NCBI GenBank assembly: GCA_965279205.1
Contig: OZ257144.1
Location: 2,232,001 to 2,296,000, forward strand
DNA from: UBA7672 sp965279205
GTDB lineage: Bacteria > Pseudomonadota > Alphaproteobacteria > Caulobacterales > Hyphomonadaceae
Direction: 5' to 3'
Length of the DNA: 64,000 nucleotides
Numbering within the stretch: the stretch's first letter is position 1; every line of letters begins with the position of its first letter. Positions 17,910 through 27,490 of the stretch are shown in pieces. The notes under the pieces are model-generated. The model was not told the origin of the DNA. It saw only the letters and a program-made list of their open reading frames with translations, and did not search any database. The position numbers and the translations under genes were made by a program.

Positions 17910-19094
17910 ATGCGCCTCATCGCCGGAACCCTGCTTGCCGCGGTTCTCGCCGCTTCATCCGCGATCGCCCAACCGCCGGCGACGCCGCCCGCGCCCGCGC
18001 CGGATGTAACCGCGCAACTGGCCGCCGATCCGCTCAACACCAACGCTCCGTACGCGTACATCATGGATGGCGACACGGGCCTGCCGCTTTATTCAAAGCG
18101 CGGCGACGAAGCGATGGTGCCGGCCTCGATGTCGAAGCTGATGCTCTACTATCTCGTATTCGAGCGCATCAAGGCTGGACGGCTGGCGCTGACCGACGAG
18201 TTCACCGTAAGCGAGCACGCCTGGCGCACGGGCGGCGCCGGCACGGACGGCTCGACCATGTTCCTGCCAATCAATTCCAAGGCCACCGTCCAGGACCTGC
18301 TGCGCGGCGCCATCATCGTTTCGGGCAATGACGCGTGCATCGTGCTGGCGGAAGGACTCTTCGGCAGCGAGGAAGCCTATGCGCGTGCGGCCACATCGCG
18401 TGCGAAGGAGTTGGGACTGACCGCATCGCGCTTCACCAACTCGACTGGACTGGATGATCCAGGCCAGCGCATGAGCGCGCACGACATCGCGCTGATCGCG
18501 TTCCGTATCATCAAGGACTTCCCGCAATACTATCCGATGTTCTCGGAGCCGGAATTCACGTTCAACAAGACACGCCAGTACAACCGCAATCCGCTGCTGC
18601 GCGAGCTGCCGGGTTCGGATGGCGTGAAAACTGGCCACCTTTCCGCTTCCGGATTCGGGCTGGTCGGGTCTGCGATCCGCGAAGGCAAGCGGCGCATCAT
18701 CGTTCTCAATGGTCTTGCCAACGAGACAGAGCGCAAGAAGGAAGCGCCTCGCGTCATGCGTTCGGCCTTCCTCGACTTCGTTTCAGCCAAGATCGTCGAC
18801 AAGGGCGCCCAGGTCGCCGTCGCCGATGTCTGGCTTGGCGAAGAGAAACAAGTGCCGCTGATCGCAACCGAAGACTATTCAGTCGGCCTGCATGCTGATG
18901 CGACCGCCAACGTCAAAGGCACAGTCGTCTACAAGGGCCCTCTGGCGGCGCCAGTGAAGGAAGGCGATATTGTCGGTGAGCTGGTCGTCACTGCGCCCGG
19001 AACGCCGGACAGGAAGATCCCGGTTGCCGCCGGCAAGTCGGTCAACCAGCTTGGCTTCATCGGCAAGGCGATGATGGGCCTCAAGGGCGAGTAG
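17910..19094 (+). CDS. dacC: D-alanyl-D-alanine carboxypeptidase (low-molecular-weight PBP)
   Basis: A 394-residue S11-family enzyme that trims the terminal D-Ala from peptidoglycan stem peptides in the periplasm. A clean signal peptide (MRLIAGTLLAAVLAASSAIAQ) supports the ATG at 17910, with GGGAG upstream. The three penicillin-binding motifs are in order: SMSK, SGND and KTG (GVKTGHL). A C-terminal beta-rich domain follows, as in PBP5/6. It sits after rlpA and before tmk, a common alphaproteobacterial order. Confidence 0.93.
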   Translation: MRLIAGTLLAAVLAASSAIAQPPATPPAPAPDVTAQLAADPLNTNAPYAYIMDGDTGLPLYSKRGDEAMVPASMSKLMLYYLVFERIKAGRLALTDEFTVSEHAWRTGGAGTDGSTMFLPINSKATVQDLLRGAIIVSGNDACIVLAEGLFGSEEAYARAATSRAKELGLTASRFTNSTGLDDPGQRMSAHDIALIAFRIIKDFPQYYPMFSEPEFTFNKTRQYNRNPLLRELPGSDGVKTGHLSASGFGLVGSAIREGKRRIIVLNGLANETERKKEAPRVMRSAFLDFVSAKIVDKGAQVAVADVWLGEEKQVPLIATEDYSVGLHADATANVKGTVVYKGPLAAPVKEGDIVGELVVTAPGTPDRKIPVAAGKSVNQLGFIGKAMMGLKGE

Positions 19095-19107
19095 TATCGG
19101 AGCTGGT

Positions 19108-19752
19108 TTGGCTGATCGAGGCCGTTTCATAACGCTGGAAGGAGGCGAGGGGGTCGGGAAGTCGACTCTCGCCGCAGCGCTGGAATCGAGGCTTTTGGCC
19201 CGTAAAATCAAGGTTGTGAGAACACGCGAACCAGGCGGCACGCCCGGCGCCGAAGCGTTGCGGAAGCTGATCCTGAGCCCGCCCCAGGAGATCACGTCCT
19301 GGCAGCCTATCGTTGAAACCTTACTGTTCTATGCCGCCCGCAGCGATCATCTGGACAAACTCATCCGCCCTGCGCTGGCCGCAGGCAGCTGGGTGATCTG
19401 CGATCGGTTCTCGGATTCCACGCGCGCCTACCAGGCTGCGGCCGGCGGCGTGCTCAGCGATCAGATCGAAACGCTTGACCGCATGTGCGTTGGCGAAACC
19501 ACGCCGAACCTGACGCTGATCCTCGACCTGCCCCTCGCCAAGGCTCGTACGCGGCTTACCGCGCGCGCCAACGACGCGGACGCGATCGAGGCCCGCGTCA
19601 GCAGCTATCACGAAGCTGTCCACAAGGCCTTCCTCGACATTGCGCACGCCAATCCGCAACGCTGCGTGGTGCTCGATGCGTCCCTGGCGCCGGACGCGCT
19701 TGCAGACGAAGCGATGAAAGCGGTCGACTCCAGGCTTGGCGGGAAACCGTGA
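19108..19752 (+). CDS. tmk: Thymidylate kinase
   Basis: A 214-residue kinase that converts dTMP to dTDP. The P-loop is LEGGEGVGKST, the DR(F/Y) motif is CDRFSDSTRAYQ, and the acceptor-site TREPGGT is present. The start is TTG at 19108, with GGAG 5 bases upstream. It overlaps holB by one to three bases, so the two are coupled. Confidence 0.96.
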   Translation: MADRGRFITLEGGEGVGKSTLAAALESRLLARKIKVVRTREPGGTPGAEALRKLILSPPQEITSWQPIVETLLFYAARSDHLDKLIRPALAAGSWVICDRFSDSTRAYQAAAGGVLSDQIETLDRMCVGETTPNLTLILDLPLAKARTRLTARANDADAIEARVSSYHEAVHKAFLDIAHANPQRCVVLDASLAPDALADEAMKAVDSRLGGKP

Positions 19753-20723
19753 TGGAAGTCGCGGCGAACGAACTCGGGTCGGTTGTCGGTCACTCTGTTG
19801 CGAAGGCGGAATTCCTTGCCGCTGTGCGCTCCGGCAAGCTGCATCATGGCTGGCTTTTGCGTGGACCGCGCGGCGTCGGCAAGGCGCGGCTTGCGCTTCA
19901 GTTCGCCATGCATCTATTTGGCGGTGATGGCGATCTGTCGGCGAATGCCGAGACTCACGTTGGTCGTTTGATTGTGGCTAGCAGCCATCCGGATCTTCGC
20001 ATCATTCGCCGTCCGATCGACGACAAGGGAAAGCAGAAATCCGAAATCCCGGTCGATAGCGTGCGCGAACTTGGCGAGTTCTTCTCGTTGCGTCCCGCGC
20101 TCGGCGGCTGGCGCGTTGCGATCGTGGATGCGGTCGACGAACTCAATCGCTTCGGCGCCAACGCGATCCTCAAGACGCTTGAGGAGCCACCGCAACGCGC
20201 CGTGCTGTTCCTCATATCGCATGGCGAGCAGCTGTTGCTTCCCACTGTGCGCAGCCGATGCCGCGTGCTGCGTTGTGGCCCCCTGAGCGAGCACGAGACG
20301 CTGTCGGCGCTTGCGATGTCGGGCGTCACGGGCGCGCGCGCTGAAGAAGTCGCCAAGCTCGCACCAGGTCGGCCGGGACGCGGGATCGCGCTTGACGGCG
20401 CGGACAGCGCCGCGGCTGCGGATGCGATTTCAAACGCCTTGCGCAATCTCGGCGCGGGTGATGCGCGCAGCCTTTACGGCGCGCTGACGCAGGCTGCCAA
20501 GTCCGAAACCACAATGGCTGCAGCGATGGAAAGCCTGCGCGCCAGCCTGCAGAAGCGAGCGGCGCGTGAGAGCGACCCGGTGCTTGCTGGCGACTGGGCC
20601 TCGGCTGCGCTGGATATCATGCGGCTCGATTCCGAAGCGCAGGCGCTGAACCAGGATCGCGCGCAGACGATCGCTGCCGCGCTGTCGCGCGTGGCGCGCC
20701 TCGCGCCGACCGCTGCGAGCTGA
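19752..20723 (+). CDS. holB: DNA polymerase III subunit delta' (clamp loader)
   Basis: A 323-residue clamp-loader subunit. It begins at ATG 19752, overlapping the tmk stop; an apparent longer frame starting inside tmk is not real. It shows GPRGVGKARLA (a degenerate P-loop) and NAILKTLEEPP, then the SRC motif TVRSRCRVL. The four zinc cysteines of the E. coli protein are not evident. The tmk-holB pair is conserved. In other alphaproteobacteria metG commonly follows; here tatD follows directly. Confidence 0.93.
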   Translation: MEVAANELGSVVGHSVAKAEFLAAVRSGKLHHGWLLRGPRGVGKARLALQFAMHLFGGDGDLSANAETHVGRLIVASSHPDLRIIRRPIDDKGKQKSEIPVDSVRELGEFFSLRPALGGWRVAIVDAVDELNRFGANAILKTLEEPPQRAVLFLISHGEQLLLPTVRSRCRVLRCGPLSEHETLSALAMSGVTGARAEEVAKLAPGRPGRGIALDGADSAAAADAISNALRNLGAGDARSLYGALTQAAKSETTMAAAMESLRASLQKRAARESDPVLAGDWASAALDIMRLDSEAQALNQDRAQTIAAALSRVARLAPTAAS

Positions 20724-20725
20724 CG

Positions 20726-21499
20726 ATGCTGTTCGACACGCATGTGAACCTTCATGCCGAGCAATATGCCGAAGATCTGCCGGACGTGCTCGCGCGGGCG
20801 CGCGCCGCCGGCGTCACCCGCTTTGTCGCGATCTGCGATCGGCTGGATCGCTTTCCCGCTGTGAAAGCCATCGCTCACGCGAACGACGACATAGTCTGCA
20901 GCGTTGGCGTGCATCCGCACTACACGAAGGACTTCTGGACGCTCGAGGCGAAGACGCTTGTCGACGAGGCGCGCGACGAGAAAGTCTGCGCAATTGGCGA
21001 GACCGGGCTCGACCAGCACTACGGCTACAGCGACGTTGTTCTGCAGGAACGCAGCTTCGTCGAGCACATCCACGCTGCGCGTGAGACCGGACTGCCGCTG
21101 GTGGTGCATACGCGCGAGGCGGACGATCTCACGGGCGATATACTCGAGCGCGAATATCGGCGCGGCGCGTTCCGCATCCTGATGCACTGCTACACGGGCG
21201 GCGAACGCTTGGCGCAGCGTGCGATGGATCTCGACGCGCGCTTTTCGGTTTCGGGCATCCTGTCGTTCAAGGGCGCGACCGACGTGCGGGGCGTCATGGC
21301 CAATGTGCCGCTCGACCGCATCATCCTCGAGACCGACTGCCCGTACCTGGCGCCGGTTCCGTATCGAGGGCGGCGAAATGAGCCAGCGTATCTGGTGGAC
21401 GTATGCCGGGCTTTCGCCGAGCATCGCGGAATGAGTTTCGAGGATGCGGCCAGGCTGACGACGGCCAACGCGACCCAGCTGTTCAGGCGGGCGGCATGA
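20726..21499 (+). CDS. tatD: TatD-family metal-dependent hydrolase
   Basis: A 257-residue TIM-barrel hydrolase of the TatD/YcfH family, linked to 3'-5' DNA exonuclease activity in studied members. Motifs are SVGVHPH, AIGETGLDQHY, VVHTREA, LMHCYTGG and ETDCPYLAP. The first metal motif reads DTHVNL instead of DTHCHL, so its second histidine is an asparagine. It starts 3 bases after holB and overlaps the next gene by 4 bases. Confidence 0.92.
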   Translation: MLFDTHVNLHAEQYAEDLPDVLARARAAGVTRFVAICDRLDRFPAVKAIAHANDDIVCSVGVHPHYTKDFWTLEAKTLVDEARDEKVCAIGETGLDQHYGYSDVVLQERSFVEHIHAARETGLPLVVHTREADDLTGDILEREYRRGAFRILMHCYTGGERLAQRAMDLDARFSVSGILSFKGATDVRGVMANVPLDRIILETDCPYLAPVPYRGRRNEPAYLVDVCRAFAEHRGMSFEDAARLTTANATQLFRRAA

Positions 21500-22314
21500 C
21501 CACTGGCAGGCTTCAGGTCAGGATACTGGGTTGCGGCTCGTCAGGCGGCGTACCGCGGATCGGAAATGACTGGGGCGTCTGCGATCCGGCCGAACCTCGC
21601 AACCGCCGGTCGCGGTGCTCGATCCTGATCCGGCATTGGAGCCGCGACGCGACTGAACCGACCCTTGTTCTGGTCGACACATCGCCGGACGTGCGCGACC
21701 AGCTGCTGGCAGCCCGGGTCGATCGGCTCGACACTGTTCTGATGACCCATTCTCACGCCGACCAGGCTCACGGGATGGACGACCTTCGGGCGATCGTCCT
21801 GCGTCATCGCAAGCAGATGACGGTACACATGGACCAGCCGACCGCCGCGGCATTGCTCAAGCGGTTCGACTACTGCTTTCAGGGTGGCCAAGGCTATCCG
21901 GCCATCCTGGACGGGGTGGTGGATCTGGAGGCGGGGCAGGTGGTCCGTATCGATGGTCCGGGCGGGCCGCTGGAGGTCCTGACGCTCATCCAGGACCACG
22001 GTCCGATCCCGTCTCTCGGTTTTCGTATCGGAACCTTTGCATATTGCAACGATGTGGTCCGGCTGTGTGAGGAGACGCTGGAGAGGCTAGGCGGGCTCGA
22101 CACGCTGGTCATCGATGCCTTGCGTCACACGCCGCATCCGACCCACGCCACAGTGGCTCAGGCACTGGCCTGGATTGAGCGGTTGAAGCCGCGCCGGGCC
22201 ATTCTGACCAATCTGCACGTAGATCTGGACTATGCGCAGCTCAAGGCGGAGCTGCCTGCCCATGTCGAGCCGGCCTACGACGGTATGGAACTGGAAGTCG
22301 CGCCAAGTGGCTGA
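21496..22314 (+). CDS. MBL-fold metallo-hydrolase (PhnP-like)
   Basis: A 272-residue metallo-beta-lactamase-fold protein. The N-terminus ILGCGSSGGVPRIGNDWG is typical of the PhnP-like phosphodiesterase branch. The metal motif reads HSHADQAHG, with Gln where the classic motif has His, and DLHVD-type and IDALRH segments follow. From memory, the HADQ form is usual for the alphaproteobacterial group at this locus. The start at ATG 21496 overlaps the tatD stop. The substrate is unknown. Confidence 0.88.
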   Translation: MTTGRLQVRILGCGSSGGVPRIGNDWGVCDPAEPRNRRSRCSILIRHWSRDATEPTLVLVDTSPDVRDQLLAARVDRLDTVLMTHSHADQAHGMDDLRAIVLRHRKQMTVHMDQPTAAALLKRFDYCFQGGQGYPAILDGVVDLEAGQVVRIDGPGGPLEVLTLIQDHGPIPSLGFRIGTFAYCNDVVRLCEETLERLGGLDTLVIDALRHTPHPTHATVAQALAWIERLKPRRAILTNLHVDLDYAQLKAELPAHVEPAYDGMELEVAPSG

Positions 22315-22379
22315 TCCTGATCCATATATTATTGCCCATAATGTTGATTATGCGACTTGCGTATACAGGGGTGAGAGCG

Positions 22380-23258
22380 ATGGCTGATCCCGCCACGAAG
22401 AAAGCAGGCGCCGCGCTGAGCGGCAGCGAGGGCCGCTCCCTCCCCTCTAGCGGGGACGCGTTCAGGGACCTCGTGACGTTAATGGCTCGGCTAAGGACGC
22501 CCGGGAGCGGATGCCCATGGGACATCGAGCAGACGTTTGAGACCATCGCGCCGTACACGATCGAAGAAGCCTATGAGGTTGCCGACGCGATCCAGCGCCA
22601 CGACATGGGCGAGCTTCGCGGCGAGCTTGGCGATCTGCTGTTCCAGTCCGTGTTTCATGCCCGGATGGCTGAGGAAGCCGGCGCGTTCGATATCGACGAC
22701 GTTCTGAGGTCGCTCGTCGACAAGATGACCTCCAGGCACCCGCACGTGTTCGGCGATGGCCAGATTGACAGCGCCGAGGCCCAAACCGGGGCCTGGGAGG
22801 TGATGAAGGCGGCCGAACGAGCCCAGAAGGCCAAGGCGGGACCCGTGAGCGCGCTGGATGGCGTCGCGCTGGCTCTGCCGGCCCTGATGCGGGCCGAGAA
22901 GCTGACGAAGCGGGCCGGGAGGGTGGGCTTCGACTGGCCGTCACCGGAACCGGTCCTGGACAAGCTGCAGGAAGAGGTCGGCGAGCTTGAGGAAGCACTC
23001 GCCAAGCCGGAGCGCGACCAGGCGCACGTGGCCGAGGAACTGGGCGATATCCTGTTCGTCGTCGCCAACCTGTGCCGCAAGCTTTCCGTTGATCCGGAGG
23101 TGGCGCTTCGCGGGGCGAACGCAAAGTTTGTGAAACGATTTTCTGGTATGGAAGAGCTGGCTCGGTCTCGCGGGCTCGACTTCGCCAGCCTCAGTCTGGA
23201 CGAGCAGGAAGCGCTCTGGACCGACGTGAAGGCGGCGGAACGGAAGCCTAGCGCCTGA
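22380..23258 (+). CDS. mazG: Nucleoside triphosphate pyrophosphohydrolase MazG
   Basis: A 292-residue enzyme that hydrolyses nucleoside triphosphates to monophosphates and PPi. Two MazG domains are visible, with EEAYEVADAI and ELGDLLFQ in the first and EEVGELEEAL and ELGDILF in the second. GCPWDIEQT near the N-terminus is typical. The start chosen is ATG 22380 with a purine-rich GGGGTGAG upstream; a longer frame to 22332 is less likely. Its 3' end overlaps the convergent gene by 11 bases. Confidence 0.94.
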   Translation: MADPATKKAGAALSGSEGRSLPSSGDAFRDLVTLMARLRTPGSGCPWDIEQTFETIAPYTIEEAYEVADAIQRHDMGELRGELGDLLFQSVFHARMAEEAGAFDIDDVLRSLVDKMTSRHPHVFGDGQIDSAEAQTGAWEVMKAAERAQKAKAGPVSALDGVALALPALMRAEKLTKRAGRVGFDWPSPEPVLDKLQEEVGELEEALAKPERDQAHVAEELGDILFVVANLCRKLSVDPEVALRGANAKFVKRFSGMEELARSRGLDFASLSLDEQEALWTDVKAAERKPSA

Positions 23259-23967
23259 ACGTCACTTCGCGTGCGCCTGCCCGGTGCTGGCTGAGATCGA
23301 TTGGCGCCAGCGGCACTTCATCGACGGCTGTTGATTGCGGACCGCGCGGAGCATGTCGCTCGCGGATCGCGAGTTGCTTGTCCGCCTGCTCAATGTCTTC
23401 GCGCGTGTCGACATCGAAGAGCAGCGGCTTGGGCGCGTTGAACGCGACCACCTTGAAGCCTCCCTGCCCGATGATCGGCTTGGCGCCCTCGTCTCCATCC
23501 AGCGCCTGAAGCTGCTCGAAGCACGCTGGTCCGAACGCTGTTGGTGGATGAACGCGATCGGGGCTGCCCGAGTGGACGATATCCACACCGCCGCCTAGGC
23601 GCTCGACGACGCTGGTCAGCATCCAGCTTTCGATGAACGGCATGTCGCCCATGCAGAACAAGATGGCGTCCGGTTTGAACTGCAGGGCGATCTGGGCGCC
23701 GATCGCGATTGAATGCCCAAGGCCGTGTTTCGGCTTCTTGTTCACAGCGACGACAAAGCGATTGATTAGACGCTCGCCGATCTCCGGCCGGTCTGACGGA
23801 CACACCGCCACGCGGGTCAGCGGGTCGAGCTCCATGATAACGGCGGCGGCATGCTCAACCAGCGGTTTGCCGCCGAGGTTGGCGAGCATCTTGTCCCGCC
23901 GACCATAACGGCGCGACAGACCCGAAGCCAGCAGCACAACGGCCGTGCGGTTCATCGGCACGCTCAT
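23248..23967 (-). CDS. MocA-like molybdenum cofactor nucleotidyltransferase
   Basis: A 239-residue protein with the nucleotidyltransferase N-terminus VVLLASGLSRRYGRRDKML (the usual form is LAAGxSxRxGxxK), the GDMP motif (FCMGDMPFI) and a GLGHSIAIG segment. This fits the MocA/MobA-like family that adds CMP or GMP to molybdopterin. It is coupled by a 4-base overlap to an XdhC-like gene, so the pair probably matures a molybdenum hydroxylase encoded elsewhere. No such enzyme lies in the window. Confidence 0.83.
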   Translation of the reverse strand: MSVPMNRTAVVLLASGLSRRYGRRDKMLANLGGKPLVEHAAAVIMELDPLTRVAVCPSDRPEIGERLINRFVVAVNKKPKHGLGHSIAIGAQIALQFKPDAILFCMGDMPFIESWMLTSVVERLGGGVDIVHSGSPDRVHPPTAFGPACFEQLQALDGDEGAKPIIGQGGFKVVAFNAPKPLLFDVDTREDIEQADKQLAIRERHAPRGPQSTAVDEVPLAPIDLSQHRAGAREVTFRR

Positions 23968-24926
23968 TGCGCGCCTCCGCGTGCGTTCCGCACCTTGACG
24001 ATCTCGGCCAGCGCGGACACGGCCAGCGACCTCGGGTCATGCGACGCGAACAGGCCGATCGGTCCCTTGAGCCGTGCAATGTCTTCCGGTCCGGCGCCGA
24101 GTGCTTCAAGCGTCTCGACACGGCGCAGATGCGTCTGACGCGAACCGAGCGCCCCAACGTAGAAGGCAGGACTACGCAACGCATCGAGCAGCAACGGCGC
24201 TTCCCATTCATGTTCATGGAACAGGCACGCCACGGCAGTGTGTTCGTCGAGCGGCAGTTTGGGGGCCGAGCGCGGCGTCGTCAGCTGGATCAGCTGGTCC
24301 GCGTGCGGGCGACAGAACTCAAGCGTCGCGGCTTCCTGGCTCGCAACGACAAGTTCGGCGTCCGTGGTCTGCACCAGCTGACTCATCGCGACGATTTCCC
24401 ATCCACGCCCCGCCAGCACGATTCTCAGTTTCGGTTCAAAGCGCCGCTCGAACTCATCGGGCTTCGCCTGAACCAGGCCTTCCTCGATCCTAAGACTGGA
24501 CCGCGTTAGACCCGCGTCAAACAACATGGAGAAGTTACGACGCGCACGCCCCAGTGCAATCGCGCTCTGCAGTACAGCGCGATCGACGTTCACATCGACA
24601 TAGAGATCGATACCGCCACCGCATGGCAGGCGCACGTCCAGATAGGGAGATCCACGCCCATAGCGCAGCGTGCGGTTGGTTCCCTCCTTCATCGCGATCT
24701 GAGCTTCCTCGGTCAGCGCCTGCTCCAGGCATCCCCCGGAGATGCTGCCAGCGAAACGTTTATCACCCGCGACAGCCAGCTGGGCGCCTAGCGGCCGCGA
24801 GAACGGCCCATCCAGTCCGACAATGGTGATCAGCGCCGCCGGCCGGCCAGCGGCAAGCTCCGCCTCGGCGAACGCCAGCACGTCCAGGTCGCCGCTGAGG
24901 CCGGGTGGCAGAAGTCGGTCAGTCAA
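23964..24926 (-). CDS. XdhC/CoxI family protein
   Basis: A 320-residue protein of the XdhC/CoxI family, which binds molybdenum cofactor and inserts it (often sulfurated) into xanthine dehydrogenase or CO-dehydrogenase-type enzymes. The N-terminal XdhC part has AGSISGGCLEQAL and LPCGGGIDL. The C-terminal Rossmann part has VGALGSRQTH and GLFASHDPRSLAVSALAEI. The start is TTG with GGAG upstream. It is transcribed with the MocA-like gene. Confidence 0.88.
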   Translation of the reverse strand: MTDRLLPPGLSGDLDVLAFAEAELAAGRPAALITIVGLDGPFSRPLGAQLAVAGDKRFAGSISGGCLEQALTEEAQIAMKEGTNRTLRYGRGSPYLDVRLPCGGGIDLYVDVNVDRAVLQSAIALGRARRNFSMLFDAGLTRSSLRIEEGLVQAKPDEFERRFEPKLRIVLAGRGWEIVAMSQLVQTTDAELVVASQEAATLEFCRPHADQLIQLTTPRSAPKLPLDEHTAVACLFHEHEWEAPLLLDALRSPAFYVGALGSRQTHLRRVETLEALGAGPEDIARLKGPIGLFASHDPRSLAVSALAEIVKVRNARGGAQ

Positions 24927-25127
24927 TGGCTCGGTCTCCGGCGGGCGAGCCGCTGAAGCGGCTTTCTCCCTGGGGGCGCAGGCACAGCGACAGCGCGTCG
25001 CTGTCTGTTCTGTCTGTCCTGCAAACGCGGCCCTTGCCTCCCTACCGGCATCGGGCTTAGCGCTTGATTTGTCTGGTATCGGCGTTGGTCAGATGGGTCA
25101 ACGCAGCGCTTCTGAAGGGGCGACCCC

Positions 25128-25913
25128 ATGGAATTGGCAGGAGGCCGCCTGCTCGCGGACGCTGAAGGCCCGATCGGCTGGATTACCTTCAACCAGCCCG
25201 AGCGCCTGAACGCCGTCCGGTACGACATGTGGCGGGCCCTGCCCGCCGCCTTGGCCAGCCTGACGTCTGATCCCGCCGTCCGCGCCATCGTCATCCGGGG
25301 CGCCGGCGACAAGGCCTTCATCTCCGGCGCCGACATTGCCGAGTTCGAGCAGGAACGGTTCGACGCCGCCAGCAACCGCACCTTCACCGCCGCCGTCACT
25401 GCCGCGACCGCGTCGCTGATCGAGGCCAACCGTCCAGTCATCGCGATGATCAAAGGCTTCTGCATCGGCGGCGGCATGGTGATCGCCAGCGCCTGCGACA
25501 TCCGCATCTGCGCCGAAGGATCCCGCTTCGGCGTTCCCGCCGGCAAGCTCGGCCTCGGCTACGAACTCGACAATTACGCGCGGCTGCAATCGATCGTTGG
25601 CAAAGGGATCGCCATGGAAATGCTGGCGACCGCCCGACACTTCACCGACGCCGAAGCGCTGCAAGCTGGCTTCGTCAATCGCGTCGTGGCGGCGGATCAG
25701 CTTGAAGCTATCGTTCGTGACATGGTCGGCATGATCACGAAGACCGCCCCGATGAGTCTTGCTGCCGCCAAACTCGCGAGCCGCGCTGCAGCAGACCCGG
25801 CGCTGCGTGCGCCGGCTCAGGCCGCCATCGACGCCTGCTTCGACAGCGCGGACTATCGCGACGGCCGCGCCGCCTTTCGCGAGAAGCGCGCTCCGCGCTT
25901 CAATGGCCGCTAA
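25128..25913 (+). CDS. Enoyl-CoA hydratase/isomerase family protein
   Basis: A 261-residue crotonase-fold protein. The oxyanion-hole segments are FISGADIAEF and GFCIGGGMVIASACD. The usual catalytic PExxLG is replaced by PAGKLGLGYE, so the exact chemistry (hydration, isomerisation or hydrolysis) is open. It lies 20 bases before an acyl-CoA ligase gene, which points to co-transcription and a shared acid-degradation route. Confidence 0.88.
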   Translation: MELAGGRLLADAEGPIGWITFNQPERLNAVRYDMWRALPAALASLTSDPAVRAIVIRGAGDKAFISGADIAEFEQERFDAASNRTFTAAVTAATASLIEANRPVIAMIKGFCIGGGMVIASACDIRICAEGSRFGVPAGKLGLGYELDNYARLQSIVGKGIAMEMLATARHFTDAEALQAGFVNRVVAADQLEAIVRDMVGMITKTAPMSLAAAKLASRAAADPALRAPAQAAIDACFDSADYRDGRAAFREKRAPRFNGR

Positions 25914-25933
25914 ACCCTGATCCTGGAACCGAC

Positions 25934-27487
25934 ATGACAACCGCCGCTCAGCTTCTCGACCAACCCTTTGCGACCATGCCGGACCTGATCCGCGCGCATG
26001 CGAAGGAACGGCCAGACCATCTTGCCATCATTGATGGCGCGCGCGCCGTGACCTTCGCCGAACTCGACGCGCTGATCGATCGGGCCGCCGCCGCACTCCA
26101 GCGCGATGGCGTCGGCAATGGCGGTGCTGCCGCGATGTGCTCGCCATCATCGATCGAGTACGTCACGATCTTTGTCGCCGCGCTACGCGTTGGCGCTGCC
26201 GCCTGCCCGCTCGCTCCGTCTTCCACAGCCGACCAGCTTGCGGCCATGGTCCGCGACTGTGGCGCCGGCCTGCTGTTCGTCGACGACAGCGCTTCAAAGG
26301 CGCTCGACACGGCAAGCGAGCCGCCCACGGTCAAGCGCATTGCGCTCGAAGGCGCCACCAATCCATCCTTCGACTCCTGGCTGGCGCCCGCTGGCGCCAA
26401 GCCCGCGCCAGTGACGCTCGATCCGGAGCAGACGTTCAACATCATCTATTCCTCGGGAACGACAGGCACGCCCAAGGGTATCGTCCAGCCGCACCGCATG
26501 CGCTGGGGCCACATCCGCCGCGCGGAAGCGCTGGGATACGGACCGGGCTCAATCACCATCGTCTCGACGCCGCTGTATTCGAACACCACGCTGGTCAGCT
26601 TGATCCCCGCGCTGGTTCGCGGCGGCACAGTCGTGCTGATGAGGAAGTTTGACGCGCGCGGTTTCCTCGAGCTGGCGCAGAAGCATCGCGCAACGCACGC
26701 CATGCTGGTGCCGGTGCAGTATCGCCGCTTGATGGACCTGTCCGACTTCGACAGCTTCGATCTCTCGTCCTTCCGGATGAAGACCTGTACCAGCGCTCCG
26801 TTCGCGGCCGATCTCAAGGCTGACATTGTGAAGCGCTGGCCCGGCGGTCTCGTCGAGATCTACGGCATGACCGAAGGTGGCGGATCCTGCCTGCTGCGCG
26901 CCCACGAGTTCACCAACAAGCTGCACACCGTCGGCCAGCCGGCGCCGGGTCACGACATCCGCATCATCGGAGATGACGGCAAGGAAGTCGCGCGCGGCGA
27001 AACCGGTGAAGTCGTTGGTAGATCCATGTCAATCATGACCGGCTATCACAACCAGCCTAAGAAGACCGCCGAAGCTGAATGGTACAGCCCCGAGGGCGAG
27101 CGCTTCATTCGCACGGGCGATGTCGGCCGCTTCGATGAGGACGGCTTTCTCGTTCTCGGTGATCGCAAGAAGGACATGATCATCACCGGCGGCTTCAACG
27201 TCTATCCAAGCGACCTGGAGGCCGAGCTGGCGCAGCACCCAGCCGTGGCCGAGTCAGCCGTCGTCGGTATCCCGTCTCGCGAGTGGGGCGAGACGCCGGC
27301 CGCGTTCGTTGTGCTACGTCCTGGCCAGTCGATCGCGCCAGAGGAACTGCGCCAATGGATGAATACGCGCGTCGGCAAGACGCAACGCCTGACCTGGCTC
27401 AACATCGTCGATGTTCTGCCGCGGTCGTCGATCGGCAAGGTGCTGAAGCGCGAGCTGCGCGATGGCTTCAAGGTGCCATCAGCATAG
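25934..27487 (+). CDS. AMP-forming acyl-CoA synthetase (class I adenylate-forming)
   Basis: A 517-residue ligase that activates a carboxylic acid to its CoA thioester. It has the ATP-binding IIYSSGTTGTPKG, the YGMTEGGG motif, the GDRKKDMIITGGFNVYP hinge and the C-terminal catalytic Lys in SSIGKVLKREL. The substrate cannot be read from sequence; the medium/long-chain or aryl acid branch is plausible. It is paired with the enoyl-CoA hydratase gene just upstream. Confidence 0.9.
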   Translation: MTTAAQLLDQPFATMPDLIRAHAKERPDHLAIIDGARAVTFAELDALIDRAAAALQRDGVGNGGAAAMCSPSSIEYVTIFVAALRVGAAACPLAPSSTADQLAAMVRDCGAGLLFVDDSASKALDTASEPPTVKRIALEGATNPSFDSWLAPAGAKPAPVTLDPEQTFNIIYSSGTTGTPKGIVQPHRMRWGHIRRAEALGYGPGSITIVSTPLYSNTTLVSLIPALVRGGTVVLMRKFDARGFLELAQKHRATHAMLVPVQYRRLMDLSDFDSFDLSSFRMKTCTSAPFAADLKADIVKRWPGGLVEIYGMTEGGGSCLLRAHEFTNKLHTVGQPAPGHDIRIIGDDGKEVARGETGEVVGRSMSIMTGYHNQPKKTAEAEWYSPEGERFIRTGDVGRFDEDGFLVLGDRKKDMIITGGFNVYPSDLEAELAQHPAVAESAVVGIPSREWGETPAAFVVLRPGQSIAPEELRQWMNTRVGKTQRLTWLNIVDVLPRSSIGKVLKRELRDGFKVPSA

Positions 27488-27490
27488 CCA

